Shown: in pieces, positions 63,170 to 64,000 of the stretch
How positions within the stretch are numbered: position 1 is the first letter of the stretch
Layout of the letters: every line of letters begins with the position of its first letter
Assembly (NCBI RefSeq): GCF_009026145.1
Contig: NZ_WBUE01000018.1
Location: forward strand, 1 to 64,000
Source: Hyphomicrobium sp.
GTDB taxonomy: Bacteria; Pseudomonadota; Alphaproteobacteria; Rhizobiales; Hyphomicrobiaceae
Length of the DNA: 64,000 bases
Direction of reading: 5' to 3'
The notes under the pieces: generated by a model
Told to the model about the DNA's origin: nothing
Database searches by the model: none
The model's input: the letters and a program-made list of their open reading frames with translations, nothing else
Made by a program: the position numbers and the translations under genes

Positions 63170-64000
63170 ATGATTCCGCGCTACAGCCGTCCCGAGATGG
63201 TATCGATCTGGGACCCCGAGACCCGATTCCGCATCTGGTTCGAAATTGAAGCACACGCCGCCTCCGCCATGGCCGAGCTGGGCGTCATCCCGGGCGACGC
63301 CGCCAAGAAGATCTGGGACAAGGGCCGCAACGCCAAGTTCGACGTCGCCCGCATCGACGAAATCGAGCGCGAGACCAAGCACGACGTCATCGCCTTCCTC
63401 ACTCACCTGGCGGAGATTGTCGGCCCCGAGGCGCGTTTTGTGCATCAGGGCATGACCTCCTCGGACGTGCTCGACACCTGCCTCAACGTGCAGCTGACGC
63501 GCGCCGCCGATCTGTTGATCGCCGACGTCGATGCCCTGCTCGCCGCCTTGAAACGGCGCGCGTTCGAACACAAGACGACGCCGACCATCGGCCGTAGCCA
63601 CGGCATCCATGCCGAGCCCGTTACCTTTGGCCTGAAGCTCGCCTACGCCTATGCCGAGTTCGCCCGCGCCAGGGAGCGGCTGCTCGCCGCGCGCCAGGAG
63701 GTGGCGACGTGCGCGCTGTCCGGGGCGGTCGGAACCTTCGCCAACATCGACCCGCGCATCGAGGCCTACGTGGCGGAAAAGATGGGCCTCAAGCCGGAGC
63801 CAATCTCCACCCAAGTGATCCCCCGCGACCGGCACGCGATGTACTTCGCCACCCTCGCCGTCGTCGCCGCCTCGGTCGAGCGGCTGGCGACCGAGATCCG
63901 CCACTTGCAGCGCACCGAGGTGCTCGAGGCCGAGGAATACTTCTCGGCGGGACAGAAGGGCTCCTCGGCCATGCCGCACAAGCGCAACCCGGTGCTGAGC
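63170..64000 (+). CDS. purB: Adenylosuccinate lyase (partial, cut by window end)
   Basis: The first 277 codons of PurB, which cleaves SAICAR and adenylosuccinate in purine synthesis. It starts [15 protein letters not shown]. It shows [14 protein letters not shown] near 84–97, [17 protein letters not shown] near 139–155 with the catalytic His, and the fumarase/aspartase signature [11 protein letters not shown] near 264–274. The flexible catalytic Ser is in that signature. The frame runs intact to the last base of the window. Family length is about 435 aa, so roughly 160 residues lie outside. Confidence 0.96.
   Translation, partial: MIPRYSRPEMVSIWDPETRFRIWFEIEAHAASAMAELGVIPGDAAKKIWDKGRNAKFDVARIDEIERETKHDVIAFLTHLAEIVGPEARFVHQGMTSSDVLDTCLNVQLTRAADLLIADVDALLAALKRRAFEHKTTPTIGRSHGIHAEPVTFGLKLAYAYAEFARARERLLAARQEVATCALSGAVGTFANIDPRIEAYVAEKMGLKPEPISTQVIPRDRHAMYFATLAVVAASVERLATEIRHLQRTEVLEAEEYFSAGQKGSSAMPHKRNPVLS

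Noticed and set aside
62773..63249. 158-aa frame upstream of purB
   Set aside because: It runs over the purB start in another frame, has poor composition and no start signal.

Overview
The window is a GC-rich (roughly two-thirds G+C), gene-dense stretch of an alphaproteobacterial chromosome. The blocks mfd–sdhE–recG and DUF502–SPOR–glmS–glmU, the leucine-attenuated leuA, miaA–ilvB–ilvN–ilvC, MreB, PilZ and the style of the Omp25-like and OprB porins all point to the order Hyphomicrobiales (Rhizobiales). I cannot name a genus from sequence alone.

Layout. 0–2.2 kb: an acyl-CoA ligase and a small membrane protein. 2.2–8.3 kb: DNA-repair block mfd–sdhE (minus) and recG (plus). 8.3–11.5 kb: an accessory patch. 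A ParA-type ATPase lies between two 34-bp copies of the recG 3' end (33/34 identical), followed by two DUF1801 genes that flank a protein with a HEPN-like RNxxxH motif. 11.5–18.2 kb: envelope genes (DUF502, two SPOR-type proteins) around glmS and glmU. 18.5–24.4 kb: two tandem YpfJ-type metallopeptidases, malonyl-CoA decarboxylase, an ABM monooxygenase, a possible papain-fold protein, and a small soft-metal module (MerR with three Hg-type cysteines, a 19-bp-spaced operator, a GDCCVxC-type protein). 24.4–30.2 kb: EF-P with both its lysylation enzymes EpmA and EpmB, interspersed with an ArsR regulator and an SDR. 30.3–35.1 kb: a molybdopterin oxidoreductase, an outer-membrane protein, glucokinase and a CBS protein.

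35.2–41.2 kb: a five-gene minus-strand operon: acyltransferase-like, AsnB-type amidotransferase, stand-alone acyl carrier protein, AMP-forming ligase and NadE-like amidating enzyme. It looks like a pathway for activating, carrying and amidating an acyl group; I regard it as the best candidate for an undescribed biosynthetic system. 41.9–45 kb: SH3-domain protein, tRNA-Lys(CUU), PilZ, MreB. 45.2–53.7 kb: branched-chain amino-acid biosynthesis (leuA with a Leu-rich leader peptide; ilvB, an unknown exported protein, and ilvN translationally coupled; ilvC), plus PhzF, a Nudix enzyme and small secreted proteins. 53.8–56.9 kb: miaA, an OprB porin and a double-CDGSH protein. 56.9–62.5 kb: a complete branched-chain amino-acid ABC transporter (livHMGF, DUF6867, binding protein). 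The window ends inside purB.

Themes: BCAA synthesis and uptake sit close together with leucine-sensing attenuation; the EF-P modification pathway is nearly complete; intergenic inverted-repeat elements and the recG-end duplication show local mobility. All functions come from reading motifs by eye; no database search was run.
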